Shown here: in pieces, positions 39,264-48,128 of the stretch | How the letters are laid out: each line of letters opens with the position of its first letter | Position numbering within the stretch: the first letter of the stretch is position 1 | NCBI GenBank assembly: GCA_964514385.1 | Contig: CAZEQJ010000012.1 | Span: 1 to 64,000 of the forward strand | DNA from: CAZEQJ01 sp964514385 | GTDB lineage: Bacteria; Bacteroidota; Bacteroidia; Cytophagales; Cyclobacteriaceae | Reading direction: 5' to 3' | DNA length: 64,000 nucleotides | Notes under the pieces: model-generated | Databases searched by the model: none | What the model was told of the DNA's origin: nothing | The model's input: the letters and a program-made list of their open reading frames with translations, nothing else | Program-made: the position numbers and the translations under genes

Positions 39264-39286
39264 TGAAGGTTGTCAAGATTAGTTGA

Positions 39287-40078
39287 TTGAACAATGAGGT
39301 GCACTCTATCCATAATAACCAATTGAAAAAACATTACCATATTCTCAATGGGGATGCCCTGAAGGAACGCTTTCCCAGCCAATTTGACGGAGAGATATTG
39401 GTTATGCGTGAATGCCTCGTAGAAGGGGATGTGACCAGCGACTCTCTAAATGAATTGTTTGAAAAACGGGCCCGATATATAGCCGAAATTTATGGTGAAT
39501 ATTCGATAGAGGATTATTATGAAGATGTAGTTACCGTATTTGAACAAACCCAGAAAATACCTGACCATGCTGAAATAAATTTATGGTTTGAAGATGACCT
39601 GTTTTGTCAGGTCAATTTTTGGTTTATCACTCATTTACTTTCCAATTATGTGAATAATAGCTCCGTTTTTTTAATCAGGCCGCCCGTTCATACACCATTC
39701 GGGTTTGGGGGACTGGGCGATAAGGAGCTGATACAGGCCTACACACAAAAAATTCAAATTAATAATATCGACGAGGTAGCCAGCCTGTGGCATTATTATC
39801 AGAAAAATGCTTTACCAGAATTAATTAACCTTGCCAAAAAAATAGGAGAGTATTATCCATTCATTGAAACAGCTGTTGAAGCTCATATCCAGAGAATTCC
39901 AGAGGAGGATAACCCCGGTCGACCAGTGCAGACGTTGATAGATATTATGAACGAACTGGAAACTGACGAATTCCCAGCGATATTCAGGGAGTTTAGTAAA
40001 CGTGAAAGCATCTATGGTTATGGAGACTTACAGGTCAGAAAACTACTGGAAGAGATCCGGAATATCTCTCGGATTTGA
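39287..40078 (+). CDS. DUF1835-family protein
   Basis: A cytoplasmic protein of about 250-263 residues. HYHILNGDALKERFPSQFDG, then VMRECLVEGDVTSDSL match the DUF1835 N-terminus, and SKRESIYGYGDLQVRKLLEE matches the family C-terminus, so it is complete. There is no in-frame ATG: the frame opens at TTG 39287, GTG 39299 or TTG 39323. The last gives MKKHYHILNG, which resembles family starts best. Function unknown. The C-terminal end runs directly into an AraC gene remnant in another frame. Confidence 0.72.
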   Translation: MNNEVHSIHNNQLKKHYHILNGDALKERFPSQFDGEILVMRECLVEGDVTSDSLNELFEKRARYIAEIYGEYSIEDYYEDVVTVFEQTQKIPDHAEINLWFEDDLFCQVNFWFITHLLSNYVNNSSVFLIRPPVHTPFGFGGLGDKELIQAYTQKIQINNIDEVASLWHYYQKNALPELINLAKKIGEYYPFIETAVEAHIQRIPEEDNPGRPVQTLIDIMNELETDEFPAIFREFSKRESIYGYGDLQVRKLLEEIRNISRI

Positions 40079-40154
40079 ATACCCCCACTATTTTAGTAAC
40101 CTATTCAGGAAAAAAATAGGTCTAAGTCCAACTGAATATAGAGAGCAGCATTAA
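40062..40154 (+). pseudogene. Remnant of an AraC-family regulator (C-terminal HTH only)
   Basis: In the frame one base off the DUF1835 gene the sequence reads ISLGFEYPHYFSNLF, then RKKIGLSPTEYREQH and a stop. This is the second helix-turn-helix of an AraC/XylS regulator (LGF-x-x-x-x-YFS-x-x-F-x-x-x-x-G-x-SP-x-x-YR). The rest of the regulator is absent: upstream of about 40062 the frame does not resemble AraC, and the DUF1835 coding sequence occupies that place. It looks like the tail left by a deletion that fused the DUF1835 end to it. Confidence 0.8.
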
Positions 40155-40295
40155 AACTATCTCAGTAACATGTTCCATTCCAGGTAAACCTAATCAGAAT
40201 AAATCCCCGGCTTTCACCTTCAACGCTTTATTTTACTCATAAAAATGGCAACCTGTATTTTTTGTCCCTATCTTGACTACTAATTAGAAGTGTGC

Positions 40296-40880
40296 ATGAT
40301 TTCTGTGAAAAATCAACTGGAAGACTTTATCTATCGAAGGATTGAGCAACCTAGAAAACAGGATGTTCTGGAAATTCTGGCCATTTTTAAGAATCAGACA
40401 TTTTGCAAAGGCCATATTTTTAAAGAAAAGAATACGATCATAAATCATCTTGGTTTTCTGGGGTCTGGTAGTGTTCGGTCTTATTTTATCAATGACAAAG
40501 GGGATGAAATCACCAACGAGGTGCTCCTGAAGGACAATTTCGTTTCGGATATCATCAGCATTCGTACTGCTGCTAAATCAAATATCATCATTGAAGTGCT
40601 CGAGGAGTCTGATATTCTGGTCGCCAATATGGATGAAGTTTGGAATCTACTCAACCATAATGTGACCTTCAATATTCTTATCCGCGAACATATGGGCGAT
40701 CGGGCAATGGAAATGATCAAAAAGCAGCTCCTTTTCTTAAATGGTACTGCTAAAGAACGGTATCAGTATATTATTAAAACAAATCCGGAAATACTCGACA
40801 AGTTCCCGCTTCGCTACATAGCCAACATGATTGGTGTGACCCAAACGCAACTAAGCAGAATCAGAAAAGAAAAATCCTAA
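40296..40880 (+). CDS. Crp/Fnr-family regulator, cyclic-nucleotide-binding-like
   Basis: A 194-residue regulator; ATG at 40296 is preferred over the GTG two codons upstream. The N-terminal half is a cNMP-binding-like barrel (FCKGHIFKEKNTIINHLGFL, SGSVRSYFINDKGDEITNE) and the C-terminal half has the winged helix with PLRYIANMIGVTQTQLSRIR. The phosphate-binding motif of true CAP is not conserved, as is usual in Bacteroidota members. It could control the gene group that follows in the same direction, starting 80 bases later. Confidence 0.85.
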   Translation: MISVKNQLEDFIYRRIEQPRKQDVLEILAIFKNQTFCKGHIFKEKNTIINHLGFLGSGSVRSYFINDKGDEITNEVLLKDNFVSDIISIRTAAKSNIIIEVLEESDILVANMDEVWNLLNHNVTFNILIREHMGDRAMEMIKKQLLFLNGTAKERYQYIIKTNPEILDKFPLRYIANMIGVTQTQLSRIRKEKS

Positions 40881-40961
40881 GGAAAATTAGATTTTTCAAC
40901 ATTTGTAAAAGGATAATTCACTGGTATTTAATGTGCTTTGTATCACAAAAAATATCAGATC

Positions 40962-41444
40962 ATGAATTATCTAACCTCACCAAAATCCCTTATCATCATC
41001 ATCTTGTTAAGTGTAGTTTCTTACACGTCCAAAGCACAAACAGAAGTCGAAATATTCCAGGAAGCTTTTGGCCTGGAAAAGAAAATGTTGGTGGCTGATT
41101 TTATGAACCTCGGTGAAGAAGCGGCTACCTTCTGGAGAATTTACGAACAGTATGAGGCTGAGCGAAAAAACCTGGGCAAAGAGCGAATTGATATAATCGT
41201 TGATTACGCTGACCGGTATGCAAACATCTCCGACGACGAAATTCTCGTATTATTTAGTAGGAGAGAGAAGCTCAACAAAGCCTATGACAAAATGCAAAAG
41301 AAGTATTTCAAGCAAATGAGCAAAGAAATAGGTGTTGCTAAAGCTGCTCAGTTCTGGCAATTAGAAAGTTATATCAACTCAATCATTACAGCCAACATCT
41401 ATAGCCAGATACCTTTTATCGGGGAAAACCTCGAGGGTAACTAA
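40962..41444 (+). CDS. Secreted helical protein of unknown function
   Basis: A 160-residue protein with a signal peptide (SLIIIILLSVVSYTSKAQ); ATG at 40962. The mature protein is highly charged and helical (AATFWRIYEQYEAERKNLGK, REKLNKAYDKMQKKYFKQM), probably a periplasmic helical bundle. I do not recognise the family. It precedes the DJ-1-like gene by 32 bases. Confidence 0.7.
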   Translation: MNYLTSPKSLIIIILLSVVSYTSKAQTEVEIFQEAFGLEKKMLVADFMNLGEEAATFWRIYEQYEAERKNLGKERIDIIVDYADRYANISDDEILVLFSRREKLNKAYDKMQKKYFKQMSKEIGVAKAAQFWQLESYINSIITANIYSQIPFIGENLEGN

Positions 41445-41476
41445 AACCTAACAAGTACCAACTAAATACAGGCATC

Positions 41477-42328
41477 ATGAACAAATTCAGAAAATTGATT
41501 TACGTCGTAGCTGCCTTTGTTATACTAGTGGCCGTAATTGCAGCTCTTCTTCCCTCAATACTACATTCAATGGGACTACATCCGGAGTATGAAGGTGAGC
41601 AATATGATTTAACGGGTAAAAAGGCATTGATCGTGACTACCAGTCATGGTGTGCTCCATAAACCAGGTGAAACTACGGGGAAACCAACTGGGGTATTTGC
41701 TTCAGAAATGACCATCCCTTATTATGAATTTCTGGATGCCAATATGACTGTTGATGTGGCCAGTATCAATGGAGGTGAAATACCGATCGATCCGCAATCT
41801 TTTTATTATTTCCTCAGATCTCCACAGGATAAGCGGTATTTGAAAGATGAAGAGTTTCAGGAAAAAACTAAAAATTCCATTCCGGTAAGTGAGGTAGATT
41901 TCAATGAATATGACATCGTCTTCTTTTCAGGAGGCTGGGGTGCCGCATATGATATGGCGTCAGAGAGAATGGGATCAAAAGTAACAAATGCCTACTATAA
42001 CTCTGATGTACTTTTTGGAAGTGTCTGCCATGGCGCATTAGCGTTCACAGAAGCAAGAGATACCACTGGCAACTATCTGATAGAAGGGCGAACCCTTACA
42101 GGAGTCACTCAAAAGCAGCTGAAACAGTTTGGTATCGAATATACACCGAAGCATCCACAGGAGGAATTGGAAAAAGCGGGAGCGAACTATCAATGTAATC
42201 ATAAATGGTACGACCCGCTGGCAACCATCACAGTTATTGATGAAGAAAAGAGATTTATAACCGGGCAAAATCAGAATTCCAGTCACGAGACTGCACAGCT
42301 TCTGATGAAGACATTAGTTAATCAATAA
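41477..42328 (+). CDS. DJ-1/PfpI-family protein with membrane anchor
   Basis: A 283-residue protein with one N-terminal membrane helix (LIYVVAAFVILVAVIAALLP), which is unusual since most DJ-1/Hsp31 proteins are cytoplasmic. The domain shows KKALIVTTSHGV, VFFSGGWGAAYDM and the nucleophile elbow GSVCHGALAF with Cys184. It resembles the HSP31/glyoxalase-III branch. It sits two bases before the sulfatase gene, in the same operon. Function uncertain: glyoxalase, deglycase or amidase. Confidence 0.83.
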   Translation: MNKFRKLIYVVAAFVILVAVIAALLPSILHSMGLHPEYEGEQYDLTGKKALIVTTSHGVLHKPGETTGKPTGVFASEMTIPYYEFLDANMTVDVASINGGEIPIDPQSFYYFLRSPQDKRYLKDEEFQEKTKNSIPVSEVDFNEYDIVFFSGGWGAAYDMASERMGSKVTNAYYNSDVLFGSVCHGALAFTEARDTTGNYLIEGRTLTGVTQKQLKQFGIEYTPKHPQEELEKAGANYQCNHKWYDPLATITVIDEEKRFITGQNQNSSHETAQLLMKTLVNQ

Positions 42329-42330
42329 AC

Positions 42331-44100
42331 ATGCAAAAACTTATAACAAAAATTCTTCTGGGTTTTATACTCGGTTCAGGTATAGCTGTGTTTGCTCAGC
42401 CTGATTCAATCTCTACACCGCCAAACATTGTATTAATACTTGTAGATGATTCGGGATTAATGGATTTTGGTGCATTTGGGGGTGAAGCACGGACACCAAA
42501 CATCGACAGGCTGGCTGCAAATGGAATTATGTTTACTAACCTGCATGCATCGCCGGTTTGTGCACCCTCCAGAGCCATGTTGATCACAGGAACGGACAGC
42601 CACCTGGCGGGTGTAGCTAATTTACCCGAGATGCTTCCGGATGAATATCAAACCAAACCAGGATATGGCGGAGAATTAAATGATCGTGTGCAGACTATTG
42701 CAACAAGATTAAAAGAGGCCAATTACAATACCTACGTTACAGGTAAATGGCATCTTGGTCATAATGAACATACCTTACCTACCAAAAGGGGTTTCGACCG
42801 CTCTTTCATACTTGGTGGTTCAGGTGCAAGCAATTACGATAGCAAAGGTTATTTACCTCAAAAGCCGAAAGCGCATTGGTATGCAGATGGAGTAGAGGTA
42901 GAATTACCTGAAGATTTTTATTCCTCTAAAACCTATATAGATAAAACCATCTCCTTCCACGAAGAGGAACAAAATCCTGAAAATCCTTTCTTTGCTTACA
43001 TCGCCTTCCAGGCAATACATACCCCGGTGCAGGCACCAAAAGAATATGTAAAGCATTACATGGAAATATATCAGCAAGGATGGGATAAAATGCGGGAAAG
43101 TAGGTTTGAAAAGGCAAAACAATTGGGAATTATCCCGGAGTCAGCTCAATTAAACGATGATATCCCTGAATTTAAGGATTGGGATGAAATGAACCCTAAA
43201 AAGCAAAAGCTTTATGCCACCAGCATGGCGGTTACAGCCGGCATGTTAGAAGCAATGGACTACCATATCGGCCGCTACATCGCATATTTATCTGAACAGG
43301 GCATGTTAGACAACACCATTTTCATTGTTACTTCCGACAATGGACCAGATGGTGGCGACTATACTATCGGCGTACCATGGGCTAAAAAAAATGGATACCA
43401 TCAAAACTTTGAAGCTAATGGAGGTAAAGACTTTTTCGGTTTTATGGGAACAGGCTTTGCAAATGCAGTTTCATCTCCTTTCTCATACTTCAAATATTAT
43501 ACCGGTGAAGGCGGTATACGAGTGCCCTTGGTTATCAGTGGTAAGAATATTCCCCGGGAAGTTTCTTCCGATGAGTTTACTTTCATCACAGATATAGCAC
43601 CAACGATTTATGATATTGCAGGAATTTCTACCGCTGCCAATGAAGGATTTGCACCTATTACAGGTAAAAGTTTGTATCCTCATATTCTAAACACCGACTT
43701 ACAGGTCTACAAGGATGATGAAGGTGTAGGAATTGAAGCAGCAAGTAGCTCAGCTTATTTCCTTAATGGATATAAAATTGTGAAAAATAATATCCCGGAT
43801 GGTGATAATAAATGGCATCTATATCACATTGTAAGTGATCCGGGAGAGGTAAACGACCTGGCAGAAGATAATCCGGCGTTATTTAATAAAATGCTGCTAG
43901 CATACCATGACTATGAACAAAAGGTAGGTGTACTAGCCATGCCAGAGGGATATTCTGCACAAGGCTTTGTATCAAAAAAAGCTACGAAATACCTCATACT
44001 TGATTTCCTTCCCTTAGTCATTGGGACAATAATCGCTCTAGGACTTCTTGTTTTCATCGTTTGGCGATTTCTCAAAAGGCGTCCTGTAGGTAATGCATAA
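42331..44100 (+). CDS. Sulfatase (S1 family) with C-terminal membrane helix
   Basis: A 589-residue secreted sulfatase. A signal peptide ends near FAQPDS. The formylglycine motif is SPVCAPSRAMLITG with Cys77, complete as C-x-P-S-R, so it needs an anaerobic or formylglycine-generating maturase that is not encoded here. Other sites are ILVDDSGLMDFG (metal), TGKWHLGHNE and VTSDNGPDGGD. The C-terminus has a membrane helix (LVIGTIIALGLLVFIVW) followed by basic residues, an unusual anchor for the family. Substrate unknown; arylsulfate or a sulfated polysaccharide is possible. Confidence 0.9.
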   Translation: MQKLITKILLGFILGSGIAVFAQPDSISTPPNIVLILVDDSGLMDFGAFGGEARTPNIDRLAANGIMFTNLHASPVCAPSRAMLITGTDSHLAGVANLPEMLPDEYQTKPGYGGELNDRVQTIATRLKEANYNTYVTGKWHLGHNEHTLPTKRGFDRSFILGGSGASNYDSKGYLPQKPKAHWYADGVEVELPEDFYSSKTYIDKTISFHEEEQNPENPFFAYIAFQAIHTPVQAPKEYVKHYMEIYQQGWDKMRESRFEKAKQLGIIPESAQLNDDIPEFKDWDEMNPKKQKLYATSMAVTAGMLEAMDYHIGRYIAYLSEQGMLDNTIFIVTSDNGPDGGDYTIGVPWAKKNGYHQNFEANGGKDFFGFMGTGFANAVSSPFSYFKYYTGEGGIRVPLVISGKNIPREVSSDEFTFITDIAPTIYDIAGISTAANEGFAPITGKSLYPHILNTDLQVYKDDEGVGIEAASSSAYFLNGYKIVKNNIPDGDNKWHLYHIVSDPGEVNDLAEDNPALFNKMLLAYHDYEQKVGVLAMPEGYSAQGFVSKKATKYLILDFLPLVIGTIIALGLLVFIVWRFLKRRPVGNA

Positions 44101-44890
44101 CGTCAATTATATCCTTTTCATCGGATGGGTATTAATATTGCCATTATTTACTGTTAACGCACAGGAGGTTCATAGTAACACATATCGGGCAAAATATAAA
44201 GTAAATCATAACTTCAGGAGACTCGATTTAAGCGGAAAAATAATCTCTTACCAGGATAGTGTGATGCTGCAGTCTGATAAAGGCTCGATTGACAGTATTA
44301 TCAAAAATATCGCATCTGGCAGAAAGGGGCTCAAATCGAATATTCACTTTGAAAAAAATAAAATTTACGTAAACCCTTATCCTGTATTTGATGAAGAAGG
44401 TAATGTATATATCGAGCGGGATGCCAGTTATTATTATGAATTAGAAAACAGGCAATCGGTATCTCTGCGGTTCAGCAGCTTCTCTATCAAAGCACTTTCT
44501 GTTCCCTTAAAAGTAAGAATAGGCAGTGATCAATATGAATTTTCCAGTGATGCCAACCTGGGTGCTTTTGGTGGGTTCAGTTGGGGCAAAACGAAGATTA
44601 CCCATATGGAACATGTGGGCAAAGCTGAAAAAGAAATCATGCGAACTGTTGGTATTCTCATTGGCACGGAGAGTCTTGAATTTTCATTCCGGGATGTGAA
44701 TAATGAAAATGTGGATGTAGAAACCGCTGTTATTTCAGTTGGAGCAGGGTTTATTTATTCGTATCAGAAATTTACCGCCGGACTTACCGGAGGTTTAGAT
44801 TACGCGCTTGGCGAAAATAGTTCCGAATGGGATTATCATGGGCGTCCATGGATCGGCATTGCCATAGGTTATTCGTTGTTTTCATTTTAA
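44093..44890 (+). CDS. Secreted beta-rich protein, probably outer membrane
   Basis: A 265-residue protein with a signal peptide ending at TVNAQ; its start overlaps the sulfatase end by eight bases. The body alternates hydrophobic residues, with SFSIKALSVPLKVRIG, VISVGAGFIYSYQ and a C-terminal strand ending IGIAIGYSLFSF, which suggests an outer-membrane barrel. I do not recognise a family. Confidence 0.6.
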   Translation: MHNVNYILFIGWVLILPLFTVNAQEVHSNTYRAKYKVNHNFRRLDLSGKIISYQDSVMLQSDKGSIDSIIKNIASGRKGLKSNIHFEKNKIYVNPYPVFDEEGNVYIERDASYYYELENRQSVSLRFSSFSIKALSVPLKVRIGSDQYEFSSDANLGAFGGFSWGKTKITHMEHVGKAEKEIMRTVGILIGTESLEFSFRDVNNENVDVETAVISVGAGFIYSYQKFTAGLTGGLDYALGENSSEWDYHGRPWIGIAIGYSLFSF

Positions 44891-44909
44891 TCTTTAGATA
44901 TAAAAAATC

Positions 44910-45545
44910 ATGCAAAAAAAACTCATCTTGATATTTGCCGGTATATTAAGCGGTATACTGGTTGGCCGTGCCCAGAGCCTGGAGATCATCCCGCAAACCA
45001 ATTATACGATAGGAGGTAAGGTCTACGCTAATTTTGGTGAACTAAATATCCGTGATAGCGAAAGTTACGGGTTGTCATTAAATTTTGTCGCACCGAACAA
45101 TACCTCTTTTCAGATTGAATATTTTTACCAGCCCACCACAGTGCAATACCGGGATTATTTTGACCCGGCTCAGTTCAGTCAGTCTGCAGACTTAAGAATA
45201 AACTGGGTGATGATGGGTGCCAGAAAACGTTTTGAAATTAACGAACGCATTGTGCCCTTCGCCGGTGGATCCTTTGGTTTAACGCGCTTTGCATTGGATT
45301 CATCACCAAACATATACAATGAGGTGGCATTGGCGCTTGCACTTCAGGGTGGATTGAATGTATATGTCACGAAGCTTATAGGTTTGCGATTTCATGCAAG
45401 ATTTATGATGCCCGTACAAGTACGTGGATTTGGGTTTTATGCCAGCACTGGCGGGGCAGCCGTAGGAGCAAGTGCCGGATCTTATTTTGTGCAGGCAGAT
45501 TTCGGTGCAGGCCTCGTATTTCGACTTAATGCCCAAAATGAATAG
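44910..45545 (+). CDS. Outer-membrane beta-barrel protein
   Basis: A 211-residue protein with a signal peptide (LILIFAGILSGILVGRAQ). The mature part has porin-like strands (VYANFGELNIRDSESYGL, MMGARKRFEINERIVPFAGG, ALALALQGGLNVYVTKLIG) and ends QADFGAGLVFRLNAQ. It resembles the generic outer-membrane beta-barrel family found throughout Bacteroidota. Function unknown. Confidence 0.7.
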   Translation: MQKKLILIFAGILSGILVGRAQSLEIIPQTNYTIGGKVYANFGELNIRDSESYGLSLNFVAPNNTSFQIEYFYQPTTVQYRDYFDPAQFSQSADLRINWVMMGARKRFEINERIVPFAGGSFGLTRFALDSSPNIYNEVALALALQGGLNVYVTKLIGLRFHARFMMPVQVRGFGFYASTGGAAVGASAGSYFVQADFGAGLVFRLNAQNE

Positions 45546-45549
45546 GTAA

Positions 45550-46002
45550 ATGGAGGATGCTACCAACCGTGTATTTACCGAAATCGAGATCAGGGCGTCT
45601 GCCGATGAGGTGTGGCGTGTTCTTACCGATTGGAAAAAACTGAAGGAATGGAGTTCATCTTTTGTCGGGATATCAACCGAGAGACTTGTCAAAGGTGAAA
45701 AATTTATAGCCTATTTCAGGAATCCGCTGACGGGGAAAAATATTGAATTTGAGCGTATTTGTTATGTATATGAGGAAGGCAAAAGGTTCGGATGGTCAGG
45801 AAGTATCATCGGTAATACTTACGATAATCATATATTTACCATAGCTGCTATAGATGAAAATCTGACAGTATTCAAACAGGAGGACGGACTACACGGCAAG
45901 CATAGTAAACTCATGAACTTTTTGGCTGAACATCACATGAAGGCCATGTATCAGAAATTTAATAAGGAATTAAAAGAACGCGTTGAATCAATTAATCAAT
46001 AA
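45550..46002 (+). CDS. SRPBCC-family ligand-binding protein
   Basis: A 150-residue cytoplasmic protein of the START/Bet v1 superfamily. RASADEVWRVLTDWKKLKEW at the N-terminus and the later HIFTIAAIDENLTVFKQEDG are typical of polyketide-cyclase-like SRPBCC proteins, which bind hydrophobic ligands. It starts four bases after the preceding gene. Ligand unknown. Confidence 0.82.
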   Translation: MEDATNRVFTEIEIRASADEVWRVLTDWKKLKEWSSSFVGISTERLVKGEKFIAYFRNPLTGKNIEFERICYVYEEGKRFGWSGSIIGNTYDNHIFTIAAIDENLTVFKQEDGLHGKHSKLMNFLAEHHMKAMYQKFNKELKERVESINQ

Positions 46003-46006
46003 ATCA

Positions 46007-47029
46007 ATGGGAAATCTGCTTACAATTGCCCCGGTAGCCTTAATGACCCTATTCATGGTGGCTTGCAAAAGGGAGGCTATCGTTTACAAAGTTATTGAAA
46101 AACAGATAGCTGGTCTTACGAGCAATGATGAATATACAAATAATAAAGAAGGTATTACGGTAGTTACAGTTGGTACAGCTAGCCCGGTACCGGGAGAAAG
46201 AGCACAGACAGGTACAGCCGTATTTGTGAATGATCATTTTTTTATGTTTGATGCCGGTGCAGGTGTGGTTCAGAAAATTGAAACGTTCGGACTCCCATGG
46301 AAAAAACTAGATGGCATTTTCATCACACATTATCACTCCGATCATGTGATGGACCTGCCAAATATGATCAGTCGTTCCTGGCAAAGGGGTAGAGTTATAG
46401 ATCTCAATGTATACGGGCCACAGGGTTTATCTGTGCTAATGGCCTCGGTGGATGACTTTCTGGCTGTCGATAAGGTTTATAGAGTAGCACACCATGGACA
46501 CGATATTATGGATACAACCTATGCGGACGGGATCGTAAACGAATTTAACCTTACAGAGGGTGCTCACCAGCTTATTTATGACCAGGATGGGATTAAAATC
46601 ACCGCCTTTGATGTTACACATGAACCGATAGAACCTGCTGTTGGGTATAAAATCGAATACAATGGCAAAAAGGTCATCATCAGTGGTGATACAAAAAAGA
46701 ATGCATTGTTGACAGAAATGGCGCAAAATGCTGATTTACTCGTTCATGAGGTGATGATTATGGAATTTCAGCAGATGCTTTCCGAGGCAAGTGAAGAAGC
46801 CGGTATGGATCGTAATGCACATATCTTAACTGATATTCAGGATTATCATACAAGCCCGGCAGAGGTTGCTGAAATTGCACAAACAGCCAATGTAAAAAAA
46901 CTGGTGTTAAACCATCTGGCACCAGTTCCGTCAAACAGAATACTGAAAAAAATGTATCTTGATGATATGAAAGCATATAAAGGCCCAATACATCTGGCCG
47001 ATGACGGGGATATTTACGTCGTTGAATGA
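46007..47029 (+). CDS. Metallo-beta-lactamase-fold hydrolase, lipoprotein
   Basis: A 340-residue lipoprotein (ATG at 46007; signal ending MVAC). The zinc site FITHYHSDHVMDLP has His108, His110, Asp112 and His113, and LVLNHLAPVP supplies the last His. VGTASPVPGERAQTGTAV resembles the RNase Z/arylsulfatase branch of the fold. With an N-terminal lipid anchor it acts in the periplasm, so RNA processing is unlikely. It may cleave an ester related to the sulfatase substrate; that is inference. Confidence 0.82.
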   Translation: MGNLLTIAPVALMTLFMVACKREAIVYKVIEKQIAGLTSNDEYTNNKEGITVVTVGTASPVPGERAQTGTAVFVNDHFFMFDAGAGVVQKIETFGLPWKKLDGIFITHYHSDHVMDLPNMISRSWQRGRVIDLNVYGPQGLSVLMASVDDFLAVDKVYRVAHHGHDIMDTTYADGIVNEFNLTEGAHQLIYDQDGIKITAFDVTHEPIEPAVGYKIEYNGKKVIISGDTKKNALLTEMAQNADLLVHEVMIMEFQQMLSEASEEAGMDRNAHILTDIQDYHTSPAEVAEIAQTANVKKLVLNHLAPVPSNRILKKMYLDDMKAYKGPIHLADDGDIYVVE

Positions 47030-47063
47030 TTTCATACTAAAATGCTTTTGAGAAATTTCTTTT

Positions 47064-47095
47064 GGAGTTATTGTCAGTCTATGGCAAATAACTCC
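47064..47095. repeat. Inverted repeat after the metallo-hydrolase gene
   Basis: A perfect 9-bp inverted repeat (GGAGTTATT at 47064-47072, AATAACTCC at 47087-47095) with a 14-base loop. There is no following T-run on either strand, so terminator function is doubtful; it could be an mRNA 3'-end stabiliser. Confidence 0.45.
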
Positions 47096-47146
47096 TGAAG
47101 AAAAGAGCTGGGAGATCGATCCCCACCCCCCTCGATTTCAGGATTT

Positions 47147-47175
47147 TTGAATATGCTGGTTTATTCGTATTTTTA
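47147..47175 (+). promoter_or_regulatory. Possible Bacteroidota promoter before the nucleoside-hydrolase-like gene
   Basis: TTG (47147-47149) and TATTTTTA (47168-47175, close to TAnnTTTG) are separated by 18 bases, one base under the usual 19-21. The start codon is 21 bases downstream. Confidence 0.35.
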
Positions 47176-47195
47176 AATATACCTACTCCATTTTC

Positions 47196-48032
47196 ATGAA
47201 ATCTGTCTTTTTTTACCTCCTTATTATTTTATTCATCTGTTCCTGCCATTCAGCAGTAACAAAAAACACTCACAATCGGCGGTTTGACCTAATAAATGAC
47301 CTGCTGTTATTACAGAATGATTGTAAAACAGATGTTGATGACCTGCATTCAATAGCGGCATTTGCAACTTTACTTGCCGATGATAAATATAAAGACATTC
47401 ATCACCACGCTGTAGCAGGTACCTATGGCATACAGGATGGGTTGTATGTACCAGCAAATGAACTTTTTGCACTTGCATTTGAAAACAACTGGTCAGATGC
47501 ACATGATGATAAGCAAAAAGCGATAGATGAGGTAAAAGATAAAGTTGTTTCAACACTGCAAAATCACGGTGACATCTGGATTGCTGAAGCAGGACAATCG
47601 GATTTTTCTGCTACTCTGCTGAACGTTGTTCAGGATGCAGTCCCAAACCTGAGCATTGCTGACCGCATCCATATCGTGCAGCATAGCGAATGGAATGAGG
47701 GGGCAACTTCTCCCGAGGCGCTGAGCTTTGTAAAGGCTACGGTTGACTATCTCAAAATCCCGGATGGAAATGCTTTGGATAACGGCACTCCGGGATTCAG
47801 AACACCCAAATTTGCATATGTAAATCAATTCAAGGAAAGCCAGAAATTATCTGCCATATGGCAGCTGGCTATTGATTTATCCAATCAATTTAACGGTGCA
47901 GATGGGCGATATCTGAATGAAGCCATTGCAGCAGGAGGTCTTGATTTTTCTGATTTTGCGGAGGTGTGCTGGATTCTGGAAATAGAGGACATCGCGAATA
48001 CAGAGGACTTCTTCGAATTATTTGGCCAATAA
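47196..48032 (+). CDS. Nucleoside-hydrolase-like lipoprotein
   Basis: A 278-residue lipoprotein (signal ending FICSC). LLQNDCKTDVDDLHSIAAFA recalls the DxDxxxDD metal site of inosine-uridine nucleoside hydrolases, and DIWIAEAGQSDFSATLLN and WNEGATSPEALSFV recall the DUF1593/nucleoside hydrolase relatives. The match is partial: the first Asp of the motif is shifted, so activity on nucleosides is uncertain. It stands alone with its own promoter-like sequence. Confidence 0.55.
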   Translation: MKSVFFYLLIILFICSCHSAVTKNTHNRRFDLINDLLLLQNDCKTDVDDLHSIAAFATLLADDKYKDIHHHAVAGTYGIQDGLYVPANELFALAFENNWSDAHDDKQKAIDEVKDKVVSTLQNHGDIWIAEAGQSDFSATLLNVVQDAVPNLSIADRIHIVQHSEWNEGATSPEALSFVKATVDYLKIPDGNALDNGTPGFRTPKFAYVNQFKESQKLSAIWQLAIDLSNQFNGADGRYLNEAIAAGGLDFSDFAEVCWILEIEDIANTEDFFELFGQ

Positions 48033-48128
48033 TCGTAATTCCGTATAAAGTATTTTTTTTGGATAGAAAAGATTAGGTTTGATCAGAAATGCATTAACTT
48101 TATTCAATAATTCAAAACTAAATTTTTT

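Noticed and set aside
40076..40078. TGA ending DUF1835 as a second selenocysteine codon
   Set aside because: The DUF1835 domain is already complete there, and the sequence in the same frame downstream shows no similarity; the AraC tail is in another frame.
47064..47095. Inverted repeat as an intrinsic terminator
   Set aside because: No T-run follows the stem on either strand; kept only as a repeat.
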